A stretch of 64,000 bases of DNA from Whitmania pigra (Eukaryota; Annelida; Clitellata; Hirudinida; Haemopidae). Shown one piece after another: positions 25,620 through 58,399 of this stretch. The stretch's first letter is position 1; each line of letters begins with the position of its first letter. The DNA is taken from NCBI GenBank assembly GCA_021613335.1, contig JAJTWR010000205.1, forward strand, positions 1,766,501 to 1,830,500. The letters run 5' to 3'. A program made the position numbers and the translations under genes. The notes under the pieces were generated by a model. The model did no database searches, was not told where the DNA came from, and saw nothing but the letters and a program-made list of their open reading frames with translations.

Positions 25620-27776
25620 ATTGACTTTTTTGCCGTTGGCTAGTGAAACCAAAGACTACTGTTACAGCACAGGAAGATCTGTCAAGCACGGATATTCCTG
25701 GTTTTAATTAGCTCAACAATGTGTATAACCTAATCAAAATTTACAATTATTTAAATTAGACATTATTCTTCTATCAGTAATAATTTTAGCATTGAGTTAA
25801 AAATTTCTTGTTCGAGGAACACTCTTGGTCTCACTGAGGATTCGGTTTTGAATTACAAGCGGTCTCAGAGTTTCGTGGAACATACGCCGCTGATCAAACT
25901 TAGATTATTATTTCTTTGGCAGCTTATAATAACCGTGACAAAGTTAAGTTTCAGTTGAAATGGCTCAAAAATACCCAACAAGCACAGCCAGTCGGGACCC
26001 GTGCTGAAGACGAGTTGCCCGAGTTGTCCAGTTCAAAGGGTTACGACCGGGCAAAATGTAGGAATAGAGACGGGACCCGTGAGGGAAAAAAGCTCGTTAA
26101 TGTGTCAAAGAGCATATAGCAAAGAGTCCCGTGTACGGCCCAGCTGCTTATCCAGCTTAGCCGGAAAATAATGTGTATATACACATATGTATCAGTTTGT
26201 GGGAACACAAGATAATGTGTCATCTTTTAAATTTGAAACTTTTTGTACCGGCCAAAAATTGGTTAGAAAACCAAATAAAGTGGTTGCTCAAATTGTGAAG
26301 AGGGTCAACGCGGGTCATTTGTTTTTGAAGAAAAATGAGACATTGTTTGCATTTAGAAGGGTCATTACCAAGGAATTATTTGTAATGCATGCAATATAAA
26401 AGTATAAATACACCAAATTACAACTTATCCGTTCAACTGGCTTCCATTTTGTAACATGTTTGATTAACACTTTGCTTTGATGCTACTATAAATTGAATTT
26501 TATTTTAACTTATTTATCGAGTGTGATTAGTCTTTTCATCTAGAAAATTTTAGGAACTGTAACCACCCAAGATTGTAAAAGGGAGCTTCGCAAGTGGTTT
26601 GTTAGCGGAAATGCTAGAGACAGAAGCTGGCAGTCGGAAAAGAAACTCCTTGAATTAATAACAACTGATTTTTTTCTCGATAAACTTGATGTAATAACCA
26701 AAAAATTTGCGTTTTTCAGTCACATATTGTTGGCAAGCTCGTGATTGATGATGCAGGGATGGGGCTGGGCAGCCCGTGCTTGATTATGCCGGGCAACTAA
26801 TGCGGAATCCGTGTGGGGCCCACAAACACAAACCAGCGGGAACCCGACGAACTACCCAAGCTGGTACCTGCCGAATAGGGCCCCGCTTTTCTTCCTGTCT
26901 GGGACCCAGTCGGGTCCCGATTTCTTGTGCTTGCTGGGCATTTACGTAAATACGCAATTAAAGTTAAAGGATCATAAGTGATTTCTTAGATGCTCTGAAG
27001 TGCTCCAGAATTTAAGACCTAGATTTATTACATTTTTAAATTGAATTTTTACTTGTAAACTTGTAAAGTAATCGAACAGTGGAGCAGACTAAAATGACTG
27101 TTATTCAAACCCAATTATTGGAAATATTAAAAATACTCATCACTCTTTTAATTCATATATTTGTGGCACATTCGATTCAACTTGCAAGTCGTTAAAAATC
27201 GATATGTTTTTAAAATTTCGCTGCAATAATGATAATTTTCGAGTAACGAACAAATGCAATGTTAAGCCTGCTGAAAAAATTCAGTTAGTCTTCGCGGATT
27301 AGCAACTAAACCGTCATTGAATAGGCGCTAATTTAGTCAAAATATTTTGCTCGCTGAGCTATTTAATGCTCTTGATGCCTCTTGATTTCGAAAATTCAGA
27401 GGAAATGTGTTGTTATAGCAGGTGGTTCGTAGTCACACAAAATTGAGGGTTCTAGTAAATAGCTATAATGATTAGCCGTAAAGTTTGTTGAATAAATTAT
27501 ATAAAGTTTTGGTGTCTGTAATAAATCCTGTTGTAATCACTATTGAGATTTGTTAATAAAATGGGATAAATTCATCTGGATTATAAGGAATTCCTTTTAA
27601 TCAAAGCCTATGGTGATCAGATTGCATTTTTTTGCAATAAGCTTGTTTTGACACGATTTCAGATGTTCGAGTTAAAGACAAACGGAGGCGAAATAATTGC
27701 TGGAATTGAGGAGTAAACAGCTTGTAGATAGCAACTGCAATTTGAAACTGGTGAGAAGCAACTATCAAATTACACC
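25620..27776. promoter_or_regulatory. divergent intergenic region between UBR4 and LLGL
   Basis: The start codons of UBR4 (leftward) and LLGL (rightward) are about 2.16 kb apart, so both promoters must lie here. No clear TATA box was seen close to either ATG. Nearly half of the spacer (25969-26943) is an inverted-repeat element that looks inserted. The remainder is AT-rich with no recognisable coding sequence. Confidence 0.5.
25969..26943. mobile_element. non-autonomous DNA transposon-like element with terminal inverted repeats
   Basis: The left end reads AAATACCCAACAAGCACA and the right end, reverse-complemented, reads AAATGCCCAGCAAGCACA; after a divergent 5-6 bp stretch both continue TCGGGACCCG. 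The ends are thus about 33-bp inverted repeats with roughly seven mismatches. Both inner flanks share GC-rich motifs (CGGGACCC, GGGCCC), unlike the AT-rich surroundings. No transposase frame is present and no clear target-site duplication was seen. A MITE-type element is the best reading; the superfamily is not recognised. Confidence 0.6.
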
Positions 27777-37506
<9,730 letters not shown>

Positions 37507-38044
37507 GTCGAGGTACCGTTGGCAGGAATTGGCCCAATAGGCTACCCTGGCCTTGAGGAGCGAGTGAAAGATTCGAGAGAATTGAATCTATCTCGTTAGA
37601 TCTCTGCTTGTTTGTATTTCCTTTTATACTTAAATCACTTCAGCTTGTCAACATCATTCGCCTACAGCACTGTTTCATCTTAAGAAGCATTGGATTTTGC
37701 ACTATGATGGCATCTTAATTCTTGATCATTTTCCTACTTTCTTTACCAATGGCCAGCCTTGCCCGAGAAATCGTTCCCCGGATATAGGTCGGTCGTGCCA
37801 AAGTTTGTAATATTGGCCAATCATGAAATACGAACAATGGATGTTTTTTGCTATTGGTTGGGAATATGTCGGTTAGGTCATTGTTTTCCTATCAGGTCAA
37901 GGTATTGTTGTAAAATCATGGTGCCAAGTTGATGTCATTACCCTCGAGAATCTTTAAAATGTTGTTGATATTCTGTTGATTTCTTTACGTCTTAATTGTT
38001 GATGGGATGCTTATTTTAAACTTGTTAAAGACCTCGCCGACATT

Positions 38045-39289
38045 TCTTTAATTTTTATACCTGTGCTATTCAAATGAATAAATAAATAAATAAAAATAGA
38101 TAAACTATATACTTACTATCATTGTTTTTTTCCAGCAGACCTGCAGAAATGGGTAGTACTGACGTTGTGTTTTCCGCCTCTCAGTCTCAGACGTTTCAAG
38201 GGTCGACACAGCAACCCCTCGTAAGTCCTGACAGTGAGAGGTTGGTAATTGACATTGACATAAGAATGATGTAGGTATTTGTTGCTGTCAATGTCACTGT
38301 TATTATTAAGAGCTGCTGTACGTAGTTGTTGATTGGCATCTACTTTGTGTTATTGTATGTTGTTGTTGTTAGGCATTTACTTTGTATTACTGTTGTTATT
38401 AAGAGTTTATGTATGCATTTGCTGCTAGACATTTACTGTATGTCTCCGTTGTTATTGAGAGCTATTGTATGCTGTTGTTATTAGTGTTATTTTGTTATTA
38501 AGCATTTTCCATTCTACCCTCCAGCGAGTTGTCTGGCTCAGTGAGTCTCTCGAGTCACATTCCTTTAAGCGCCCCCTTTGTCACGAGGAGCGTGTCTTCC
38601 AGCAGGACGGTAATGTCAAGGTCGACCATTTCGAGGTCAGTCAATGGCGAGATCATCACAGAGACAGCGACTGATCTGGAAAGAATCAGTACCAGGACTC
38701 CGCTCGGAAGTCGGGGTGGCATGGAATCAGACGTATGAGTCGAGGTACCGTTGGCAGGAATTGGCCCAATAGGCTACCCTGGCCTTGAGGAGCGAGTGAA
38801 AGATTCGAGAGAATTGAATCTATCTCGTTAGATCTCTGCTTGTTTGTATTTCCTTTTATACTTAAATCACTTCAGCTTGTCAACATCATTCGCCTACAGC
38901 ACTGTTTCATCTTAAGAAGCATTGGATTTTGCACTATGATGGCATCTTAATTCTTGATCATTTTCCTACTTTCTTTACCAATGGCCAGCCTTGCCCGAGA
39001 AATCGTTCCCCGGATATAGGTCGGTCGTGCCAAAGTTTGTAATATTGGCCAATCATGAAATACGAACAATGGATGTTTTTTGCTATTGGTTGGGAATATG
39101 TCGGTTAGGTCATTGTTTTCCTATCAGGTCAAGGTATTGTTGTAAAATCATGGTGCCAAGTTGATGTCATTACCCTCGAGAATCTTTAAAATGTTGTTGA
39201 TATTCTGTTGATTTCTTTACGTCTTAATTGTTGATGGGATGCTTATTTTAAACTTGTTAAAGACCTCGCCGACATTTCTTTAATTTTTC
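38045..39289 (+). repeat. tandem duplication, unit 2 (second copy of LLGL exons 23-24)
   Basis: A near-perfect copy of unit 1. I saw only an extra 4-bp AAAT-type unit near 38075, a few changes next to the left junction, and G to T in GTATGCAGTTGC/GTATGCATTTGC. Exon 23' (about 38142-38243) and exon 24' (38525-38738) keep splice sites, phase and stop codon (38736-38738). Splicing from exon 22 into either copy gives the same protein; joining 23, 23' and 24' would repeat about 34 residues in frame. The only clear AATAAA downstream of the first stop before this unit is weak, so transcripts may run through. Confidence 0.9.
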
Positions 39290-40400
39290 ATTTTTTTGGT
39301 GGCCATATGGTTGGGATGCAAGACTGATACGAGTGGCACTATAAAATGAATGTCTGACGATTGCCCACAAACCAATTATTTGTGGCATGACACCGCCAAC
39401 CCCATAACCCATCATCTGTAGGACACCCATAACCATAACTATTTGTCACCAATTTTTCAAAGTTTGCATAGATATTTCCATATTCCTACTTCAAAATCTA
39501 CTTCCAGATTTTCTTATGCTTACATTCACCATCCTCGGACAAATTCGACAAACTTAACCTTCTATGTTAATACGCCCCTAACACCCAGCTTTCGTAGTCA
39601 CTTCAGAAAGTGTTGCCAATTCGCGGCCGCCTGCACATCAGCGTCGAGATCTCGCCTCTTGCCATCGGCTCTAGTCTAGCCTTGCAACTTTAAATTGTAG
39701 CTCAATAAAACCAGGGTTTCTCTCAGCCCACCAGTTATAAATTGCTTACCACAACATGTTTGAAAGTGATGAGGTTTAGTCTCGCGTGGTCAGCAATCAT
39801 TCGAAGCAACGAGTTTATCAGCATTTGTATGAAATTCAGACATCTAAGATTTCTAAATTTATCTAAACTGTAGCTAAAACACCTAGACACGTGTTTATAT
39901 ATATATATATGAATAAATAGCATTGATTAAAAATTTCTTCGTCACCACCATCACTCAATCCAAAATAATCTGGGTAGTGGTAGGAAGTAGGAACCCAGCA
40001 ATGGATGTTTTACAAATATTCCAGTTGCAAGCACTCATATTCAGAGCACACAAATAGCTAACTTGGGGAAGAAGCACAAAGATGTTTTAATATATGCCTG
40101 ATCTGCCACATTTCAAGGTATGGGCTACACCTGTAGGAAAGGTTACCGAGGTTGGGGTCTAAAAAAAGAAAAATTAGGAGATCCTGACATGGTATCTTGA
40201 TTGAAATGCTACTTGGCACTCTCCAGACCCTTGAAGGTCAACAACCACAACAAGCATGGACTACAAAAACACCACGTCGAACACGTGCCAACTAAATGTC
40301 AGCATAGTAAAATTAAATGACCACAGAAATAAAAATACGAGGAATAAAAAGCTCAAAAGTTTTTGACGAGAGAGCTGGAGGCGGGTCTGACGTAGGATGA
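39290..40400. other. intergenic region between LLGL and IDH3A (convergent ends)
   Basis: LLGL and IDH3A are transcribed toward each other here. A TATAAAA string at about 39340, a NotI-like GCGGCCGC near 39625 and a polyadenylation-like AATAAA at 39704-39709, followed by a pyrimidine-rich GTTTCTCTCAGCCCA, form a block that could be a solo LTR; no target-site duplication was found. Open frames here resemble no family I know. 40000-40250 is unremarkable. Confidence 0.35.
39704..39709 (+). terminator. candidate polyadenylation signal
   Basis: AATAAA in the context CTCAATAAAACC. It could end LLGL transcripts that read through the second duplicated unit, or belong to a retroelement LTR. Confidence 0.3.
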
Positions 40401-44644
<4,244 letters not shown>

Positions 44645-45682
44645 TATTCGTCCTTTAAAAAATTTGTATTTACACCGAGAACTCACTGATGAAAGGTAGA
44701 ATTAATGAGATTGAAGAGAAGATTCTATGTTGTATTGGTAGATGTGAATTTTTATTTCTTTTTTTTATTTTGTTTACACAAAATTGTAAAATCATTTAAA
44801 GTACAATAACTGCAAAATAAATTAGTCTTAAATTAATAAATAGTCATCAAAATTCTATAACGCTTATTTGAAGCAAATAAAATCTCGATAGAAAAAGAGA
44901 TTAAAAAAAAGTAATTATTGAACAAAACGACGTCATTTGCAACACTACTTTATTGTACCCACCGTAGCCTTTCCTAACTTGTCATCCGTCAGCAGACGCA
45001 TTTTTATACAGACACATTATAATGGTGAACGCCTAGTCTTTGAGGTAACTGAAGTTAGCAGACACTCAGATTTAATTTCAATTGTGAATTTATAAATTGG
45101 TATATAAAAATACGTTTCAAATGCTTTTTAAACATGTTCACAAATCAGTTGTATTAAACTTTTCAATTTTTAGAAATTATTTTGAATTGATTCACAAGTC
45201 CTTTTAATCAATAAACAATCAGCTCCTAGTGATTAAATTTACCTCAAAGTGTCAAAGATTTCCAAATTTGAAACATGCTTGCTTTATAAGGTTTTTGGAC
45301 TGTTAACAGCATACCTAAATATATCAAGACATGTTAAGAGGAAGTCCTTCCAATATTGATTGAGTGTAGTCTCGTTATTGTCTGACATTAGATTGATTAG
45401 TATTGATTGGGGTACACTAAAAATTACAATGGTCCAGGCGAGAGAGAACGTGACTAGGGGTTTCGGAAAAACTGATAATTTGCCTTGGTCCATCAGCTCA
45501 ACAACTATCAATTTGCCACAGGCATGAAAAAAGATGACTAGTTTAAAAATTTCAACATCAACTTAATTGACTTTCAATCAAACAAATCAATCACAATGAA
45601 AACAAAGAAAAAAACATCAGTCGTGATTATTGGTGATTAATCAAAATTTGACAAGTGGCTTCTTTGGTGGATGAATATCAAT
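44645..45682. other. spacer between DOLK 3' end and IDH3A start
   Basis: This 1.04-kb stretch must hold the IDH3A promoter. It is AT-rich, with TTTTATT-type tracts at 44750-44780. No unambiguous TATA box was placed. A possible orphan exon lies at 45315-45504. Confidence 0.4.
45315..45504 (-). CDS. orphan exon candidate with one membrane segment
   Basis: A minus-strand open block between an acceptor-like GATAG (45505-45509) and a donor GTATGC (45309-45314). It encodes MDQGKLSVFPKPLVTFSLAW, a hydrophobic run (TIVIFSVPQSILINL), an N-glycosylation site (NNET) and LNQYWKDFLLTCLDIF. I do not recognise a family and found no partner exons. The unspliced frame would end after 75 residues. It may be chance. 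Confidence 0.22.
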
Positions 45683-48600
45683 CTAGTAAAGCAGGAGATA
45701 TGCAAATAAGGGAAGCAAGAGATTGTCGATTTGGGATGTAAAAGACTCGAATAATGACGACAGAGTGACTGCCGAGAAAAGCTTGCAAATTGAAATCGTG
45801 CCAAGTACGTTGAATCCTGAAAGAGAAAATACATTTTGTTGCAAGAATAATAATCATGTAATAGATGATAATTATAAACATTTATTATCACAAATAAATT
45901 TGGACTTAATTGAATATTATTATATTAATAAATAAAGAAAATGCCTAGGGATATTAAGCATTAGAAGAGCAAACTTGCCTGTCAAGTGAAGAAGGGCAAT
46001 AAACATGATTTGAGACATTATACTCGCCACTGTACCCTCAATTGTCTTTGGGGAATCTGTTTGAATAAAGCGCTCATTAAATATTAATTAAAATGCATAT
46101 TAAGGCATTGACTTCAGGTGACTCATGATGCCTTAAAAATTAATAACTATTATTATATTAACTAACCAAGCACAATCATTTGTTTTATTTGATTTCTGTC
46201 ATCTGGCAAATCCATTTTGGTGATCAACTACAATAACAATAACCTTTCCAATGATGTCTGTCATACTTCGATCCAAAATAGGAGGCTGCTGAATCTCCAA
46301 CTCCGAGCGACAGAACTCCCACGAGTGGAACAACCCTTGGAAGCTCTCGACCAATGGAAAGCCACAATGAAGAGGAGCAGCCAATGAGAAGGTAAATTGG
46401 AGTCAGGATGACCAATCCTCCATCTTGATCATCCAGAAAGACAGAAAAACTCTGCCTGATTGGCTCACCAATAGGAGGAACACTGAAGAACCTCAGGGAC
46501 TGAAAGAATTTCAAATAACATCACATAAATGATCTGAAATTACATAATATAACTGTAAAATTAAGTAATTATTATTGGTTTCATTGACACGATTTTTAAA
46601 TTGACTGATTTTTACACTTAAATATGAAAACAAACAAGAAAATTTCATATGAATAGCTCTAATCTGAAAAACAACAGTGCCAATAACCTCAACAATAACC
46701 ATCACTACCATGGCAACGACCGATGCCACTTGGAGGAGTACGGGGTCCAAGAGCACCCCAGGCAGGTAGACAAGGATTATGAGCAGGTGGAATAGCTTAC
46801 GAACTTTTGTCTTTTCAGATCTTTTGGAAATTCTCTTATCTGTGAATTGATGGAATTTATAATGATAACCCAAGTTATGATGATGACAGCCTGTGATGAA
46901 ATGAAATGAGAAATGTACCATTTGAAGGGTTTGATTCAGAGTTATATCCGACAGCCAATAAAATTGCAGCCACCACGCATACAAACCAATAGGTGATCAG
47001 GAAAATCTGAAAATTAATAAAATGAAAAACTAATCATACTAATTCAAGTATGGTAAAACTTATTTACTTTGCTTAAATAAAAATCATATTTGATTTTATT
47101 ATTAAACAGACAGAATCCATAAATCTACATTTAATTATATTATTGAAATGAGATAATCTATAAATCTATATTTAAACAGAAGGCTCACACTGGTTTTAGA
47201 CTTGAAAATAATATGGAGAAGCCAAGCCACGGGATCCTTTGAGAGACTACTAGCAAGCATGGGTAGGGCAAAGAGGATTAACAGGGACACGAGGAGAATG
47301 ACCATCCGAAGCACATCCCTTCTGAACCAAGCGCTCAGGGTAATTACGATGATGAAGAGCATGCAAGAGATGCCTGATACCTAATAATATTGATGGTAAT
47401 AATAAAATAATAATAACAGTAAACAACAACAATAATAACATCTTTAAAATGTAAATGTTATTAAACAAATTATAAGTGATCAGTCAAGGAGTACCTGAGA
47501 AAATGTCACCAGATCATTTATTGAGTTTTCCAAAGTTGGAAAGGATGGCTGCAAAAAAGAGTGAGGAATGTGTTGTTTAATGATATAATTCAAGGAATTA
47601 ACAGAAGCTATATTTATAACGTGCTAATGAAATTACCAAGGCACCAATCAGAGAACTCGACAGACCCACAAGGAAGATGGCAGTCCAATGACGAAGGAGA
47701 ACAAAAAGCAGCTCAAGCCCTGGCCCAAAATGGCCAATTCCCCAAAGGTGAAACTTTTGGGCAGATGATGAGGTATAAAGTTCTGCATGACCCACAGGAG
47801 AAGAAGGACTGATAGAATGATGACAGACTGGAGTATATCTGAAACAATGGCAGCCAATTTCAAACAGTATTCAGGGAAGATCCATAAACATACTCCAGAT
47901 AATTTTTCTTAAGTAAGCTTGTTATTAACCCGTTGGGCTAATTATCGCAGTGGTTAATTATTATTAATAATAATAAGGTTACCTGATTATCATAAGGTTA
48001 AATAATAATTAAATATATACATTCACTATTCTGTTTAAGCTGATTTGGTTAGTGTACATTATAAATAACATTAATAATAAACAGACATAATAATTTCTAA
48101 CATGGATACTGTAAACAAGCGTGCCCTCACCATTCTTAATCAAGAGAAGCATCATCCAGTAGGCCAAAGCAATGATAAAGCTGGACGTTGCTGTGAGTCC
48201 GAGGTAAGTTCCAAAATGCTTGTCATCTGTTCTGTTTGAGAACACAGAAATTACGGAGATGAGAATAAGTCCGATGTAAAAGAGATCTGCAGAAGTTAGG
48301 CGAAAATAATTAGTTAATAATAATTAACACAATAGTGATATTTAAATAGTCGTGGCTTAATATTTGATCACCACCACCATCAACGCCATATGTTTTTATC
48401 TCCATCAATAAACATATTGTGATCCTCATCACATCCATCACCATGCTGAATCATAGGGCAAATGACCAACTGTATGTTAATTTTTCATCAGTGTTTGTAT
48501 TGGACACAATGCTTATGAGAGGCAGAAGCAAACAGCAAGGCAGGCCAAGTTCATTGATTCTGAAAATTGTTAAAAGTGCAATCAAATTAAAACTCATCTC

Positions 48601-49031
48601 AGTAATCTTTGCATTCATAATTATAACTTGTGCATTGGAATTTTAAGCATATTAATGTTACAAAGGCATTAAGACAAACTTAATGAACACTCAAATCATT
48701 TTATGGATTAGGCTAGTACAAAACATAATTTTGAATAACTAGAATATCTGGCTAAGAATGTAATACAGACCTATAATGTGTTTCATTTTTTAGTCTGCAA
48801 TTCATAAATGAGAGACAAAAGACCACAGCAGAACTCAGGCCTAATAGCAGCACTGAATGAACAAGAAATATTAAAAATTAGTCAATGTATTCATCAAAAA
48901 ATCCTAAGTGATGAACTTTATCATTACGATTGAAACTTACGTTCTGGAATATAAAGTTTGTCTGCGTTTTGGTGGACTGCCATAACCAAGCCGAGGCACA
49001 TAACCATATTCACCCTAATTTCCGAACCCAT
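45683..49031 (-). CDS. DOLK: dolichol kinase
   Basis: DOLK uses CTP to phosphorylate dolichol in the ER membrane, the last step in making the dolichyl-phosphate needed for N-glycosylation and GPI anchors. Start MGSEIRVNMVMCLGLVMAVH at 49031; further exons at about 48768-48845, 48128-48288 (DDKHFGTYLGLTATSSFI), 47645-47838 (LPKSFTFGELAILGQGLS), 47480-47560, 47190-47390 (SLSKDPVAWLLHIIF), about 46920-46990, 46690-46845 (KVRKLFHLLIILVYLPGVLL), 46240-46500 (FLDDQDGGLVILTPIYLLIG; VGVLSLGVGDSAASYFG), 45979-46064 (PKTIEGTVASIMSQ) and 45683-45826 (ESFTSQIDNLLLPLF). The last blocks match the CTP-binding region and C-terminus of human DOLK. It is multi-pass throughout. Human DOLK is, as I recall, a single exon, so gene structure differs. 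The last intron has a GC donor. Confidence 0.92.
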
Positions 49032-49859
49032 CACTCATTCAAGCAAGTAAATCCCACAAATGCAAACGTAAACAAATTCGAGATCAGCGGTTGAAATAAA
49101 AACACCTGCTAAGATTTTCTACTCAATTAAAATATCCATGAAATGGTACAAATTTTTATCAGCTTTAATGTTTTAATCAAGCGATTACTAGCAAATAAAT
49201 TTGTCTCCTCGTCCACTCAGTTTTAAAACAAAAAAAATTATAGTTATAGCGGAGACCACATGACCGAATATCAAAGCACATGAAACATGGCTAGTGGCGA
49301 CGCCACAGACAACACAACATAATGATCTCCTTGACACGTAAAAAATATATATAAAATAGACATATCAATATGTCAGACTTTTTCAACAATCTTAGCGGAC
49401 AACTAGGTATATTAACGTCTGTTGAATAACGAAATTATTTGGACGGAGCAAGACTAAATGCTCCATTTCAAAGCTGTTTCAAAGTTGTACTGCACCACCG
49501 AGTCAACATGCCGGACTATCCAGGACCAGTCGAGGCACAAACAGCTTTACATCAACATCCTCCGCTGGATGGCTAGCTAACACAATAGTTTGCACTTTTC
49601 AGCACTTGAAAAATCAATTTTAACCATAAGGTCTTCACTTAAATTAAAGGATTCCGGGATCTTCTCATTTATCTGTTTTTGAGGCAGGACGTAAAATCGA
49701 TCATTATTAATATCGTCAATTTTTAATGTCAGAGAAGACAACGATTTATATTCGCCAATAAACGAAATTATTTATGTGTTATTTAATTTCAGTTTATTAG
49801 TCGTAAACTGCCCATTGCGTTCCAATTGAATATGAGGTGATGCTCAGATATCTCCAAAT

Positions 49860-50149
49860 ATGAAAACTGTCTGTGTTTTCCTGCTTGCAATCCTGATGCT
49901 CGTCATGGGTTGGTTGTTGGTTCTCCGTGTCATGTATTTAGATAATAATTATTCATAGATTTGTTAGAATTTTGATATACTGCAATGACCTAACCTTACT
50001 TATTTGAATGTAACTTGCTAAAAAAAAATTTGTTAAAAAGATTACATTGCGTTGAAACAGTTTCGGAAGTGCTGTCTGAAATAGTAATACACACCGATGG
50101 ACCCTGCAGTCGGGTAACACAATTTATAAACTCTGCATTTTGGTATTGA
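49860..50149 (+). CDS. candidate two-exon small secreted peptide
   Basis: ATG at 49860 opens MKTVCVFLLAILMLVM, a textbook signal peptide, ending in phase 1 at a GTTGGT donor (exon 49860-49908). After an acceptor-like AACAG at 50056-50060, the frame continues in phase as VSEVLSEIVIHTDGPCSRVT and stops at TGA 50147-50149, for about 45 residues in all. The pyrimidine tract is weak and I recognise no family. The opposite strand of exon 2 is also open, so either or neither may be real. Confidence 0.25.
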
Positions 50150-50831
50150 AAACGTAATTTGAAATCATTAAATTTGTACGATTTCAAAAGGGGCTCTGGT
50201 GCAAGTGGCCCTACTTCTGTGCTATTACTACATGCAGTGAGTCGCACTCTGATTATTTCATTTTTTTGTATTCTCGTTAAAACCTTATTTAACTAAGTCC
50301 TTGAAATTTATTTTATACAATTTTATAAAATCGTAGAACATTATTTTGTAAGCGTAGAAAATACTTATTTTTACCCTGTTTTCTTTTTATTTGCTTTAAA
50401 ACAGCTAGAATAGAAATAAAGTAAAAGTGATTTCAAAGTGATTATGGTCGACAGTCCTGATATTTTCAACTGGATAAAAGAATTCCAAAAGACTTACTAA
50501 ATTTGTTATTAAAATTATTATTAATATGATTGACTTAAAATAATGTTAAACCAAATCAAATTGATAGAAAATAAAATCGAATTTATGTTGACTAATTTTT
50601 GTTGAATTTAACTTTTGTGATCAAATAAAGCTAAACCATTAAATATATTTGAAGTCTCTTTTAGAGCTCTAGTGACTTGAATGGACGGTTTTCGCGAATT
50701 TAGTTTTACCTGAGCGAAGATTGATGTTCCTTCGGAGAGAGTATAGCAGCTTTTGTTGGATGTTAAATATGGCTGTTACAAGCAGTTGTGGTTATTAAAT
50801 ATAACGTAGACAACTACAGAAGTACTAGTAC

Positions 50832-50900
50832 ATCATCATCATCGTCACCGTCATCGTCACCGTCACCGTCACCATAACCGTCACCGTCACCGTCACCGTT
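50832..50900 (+). repeat. GTCACC hexanucleotide repeat
   Basis: An array of ATCGTCACCGTC-type units that grades from ATC triplets into GTCACC. It is short and imperfect, in intergenic DNA just after the M13 gene's 3' end. Confidence 0.8.
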
Positions 50901-50978
50901 TAAAAACGTCATTAAATGCAAATTTATGTGTGTTAAATAAAATTCAATAAATCAAAATGTTTTTTCAAGATTTCCCGG

Positions 50979-57781
<6,803 letters not shown>

Positions 57782-57821
57782 GTCTATGAAACATACGTGT
57801 TCTCCGTGCCTGACTTTTTGT

Positions 57822-57830
57822 TTATATAAA
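57822..57830 (-). promoter_or_regulatory. TATA box of the M13 peptidase gene
   Basis: TTATATAAA lies about 42 bp upstream of the M13 start codon, leaving room for a transcription start about 30 bp downstream and a very short 5' UTR. It is the only TATA-like site in the window so well placed relative to a supported ATG. Confidence 0.5.
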
Positions 57831-58399
57831 GACAAAATTTATGCGCAGTCACAAATGATTGAAAGCGTAAATAGAGGAATAATCAATCAGTATTGACAGT
57901 GCATTACACATTTTCAATAAAAAATTAAATATCAGAATAATCTATGACTATCGACTGCACATTATACGATGTGGTTATACAATGTCCGTATTTTGCACTG
58001 AGTTACACCTGTATAAAGTTCGACAGCTTTGACACCATCAATAAAGTTCAATAAGACATCAAGGTCGACATTAGCGGTATATAACTAGTCGTTATTAAAT
58101 TTACACTGGATTATTCAATGAAAGAAAATTCCGCTTCGACGAAGAAAGCTTGAGCAGTTTCATTCATTAATGTATTTAGGTCAAGGAGCAGTTTCCTTCA
58201 TTAATGTATTTAGGTCAAAGATAATCTTTAGTCTTTAAATTAGTCATTATATACAACAGAAGAGGATTCGTGAGTTTGAAGACATTCACCTCAAGTTCAA
58301 CTCTAAAAAAAACTAAAAAACTAAAAAAAAATATTAATACAGTTTCATTAATCCACTGCACATTTGGACAAATGACGTAATCATTCGTCAACCTCATCC

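Larger units (their letters stand above)
49032..50978. other. intergenic region upstream of DOLK, downstream of the M13 gene
   Basis: AT-rich; it should hold the DOLK promoter. Inverted CCAAT motifs occur but no clear core promoter. It contains a possible short secreted-peptide gene (49860-50149, plus strand), a competing minus-strand open frame (about 50050-50240) and a CACCGT hexanucleotide repeat (50832-50900). Confidence 0.4.

Noticed and set aside
38465..38738. Second copy of LLGL exons as a separate paralogous gene
   Set aside because: It has only the last two exons, no upstream exons, and is nearly identical to unit 1, so it is a segmental tandem duplication.
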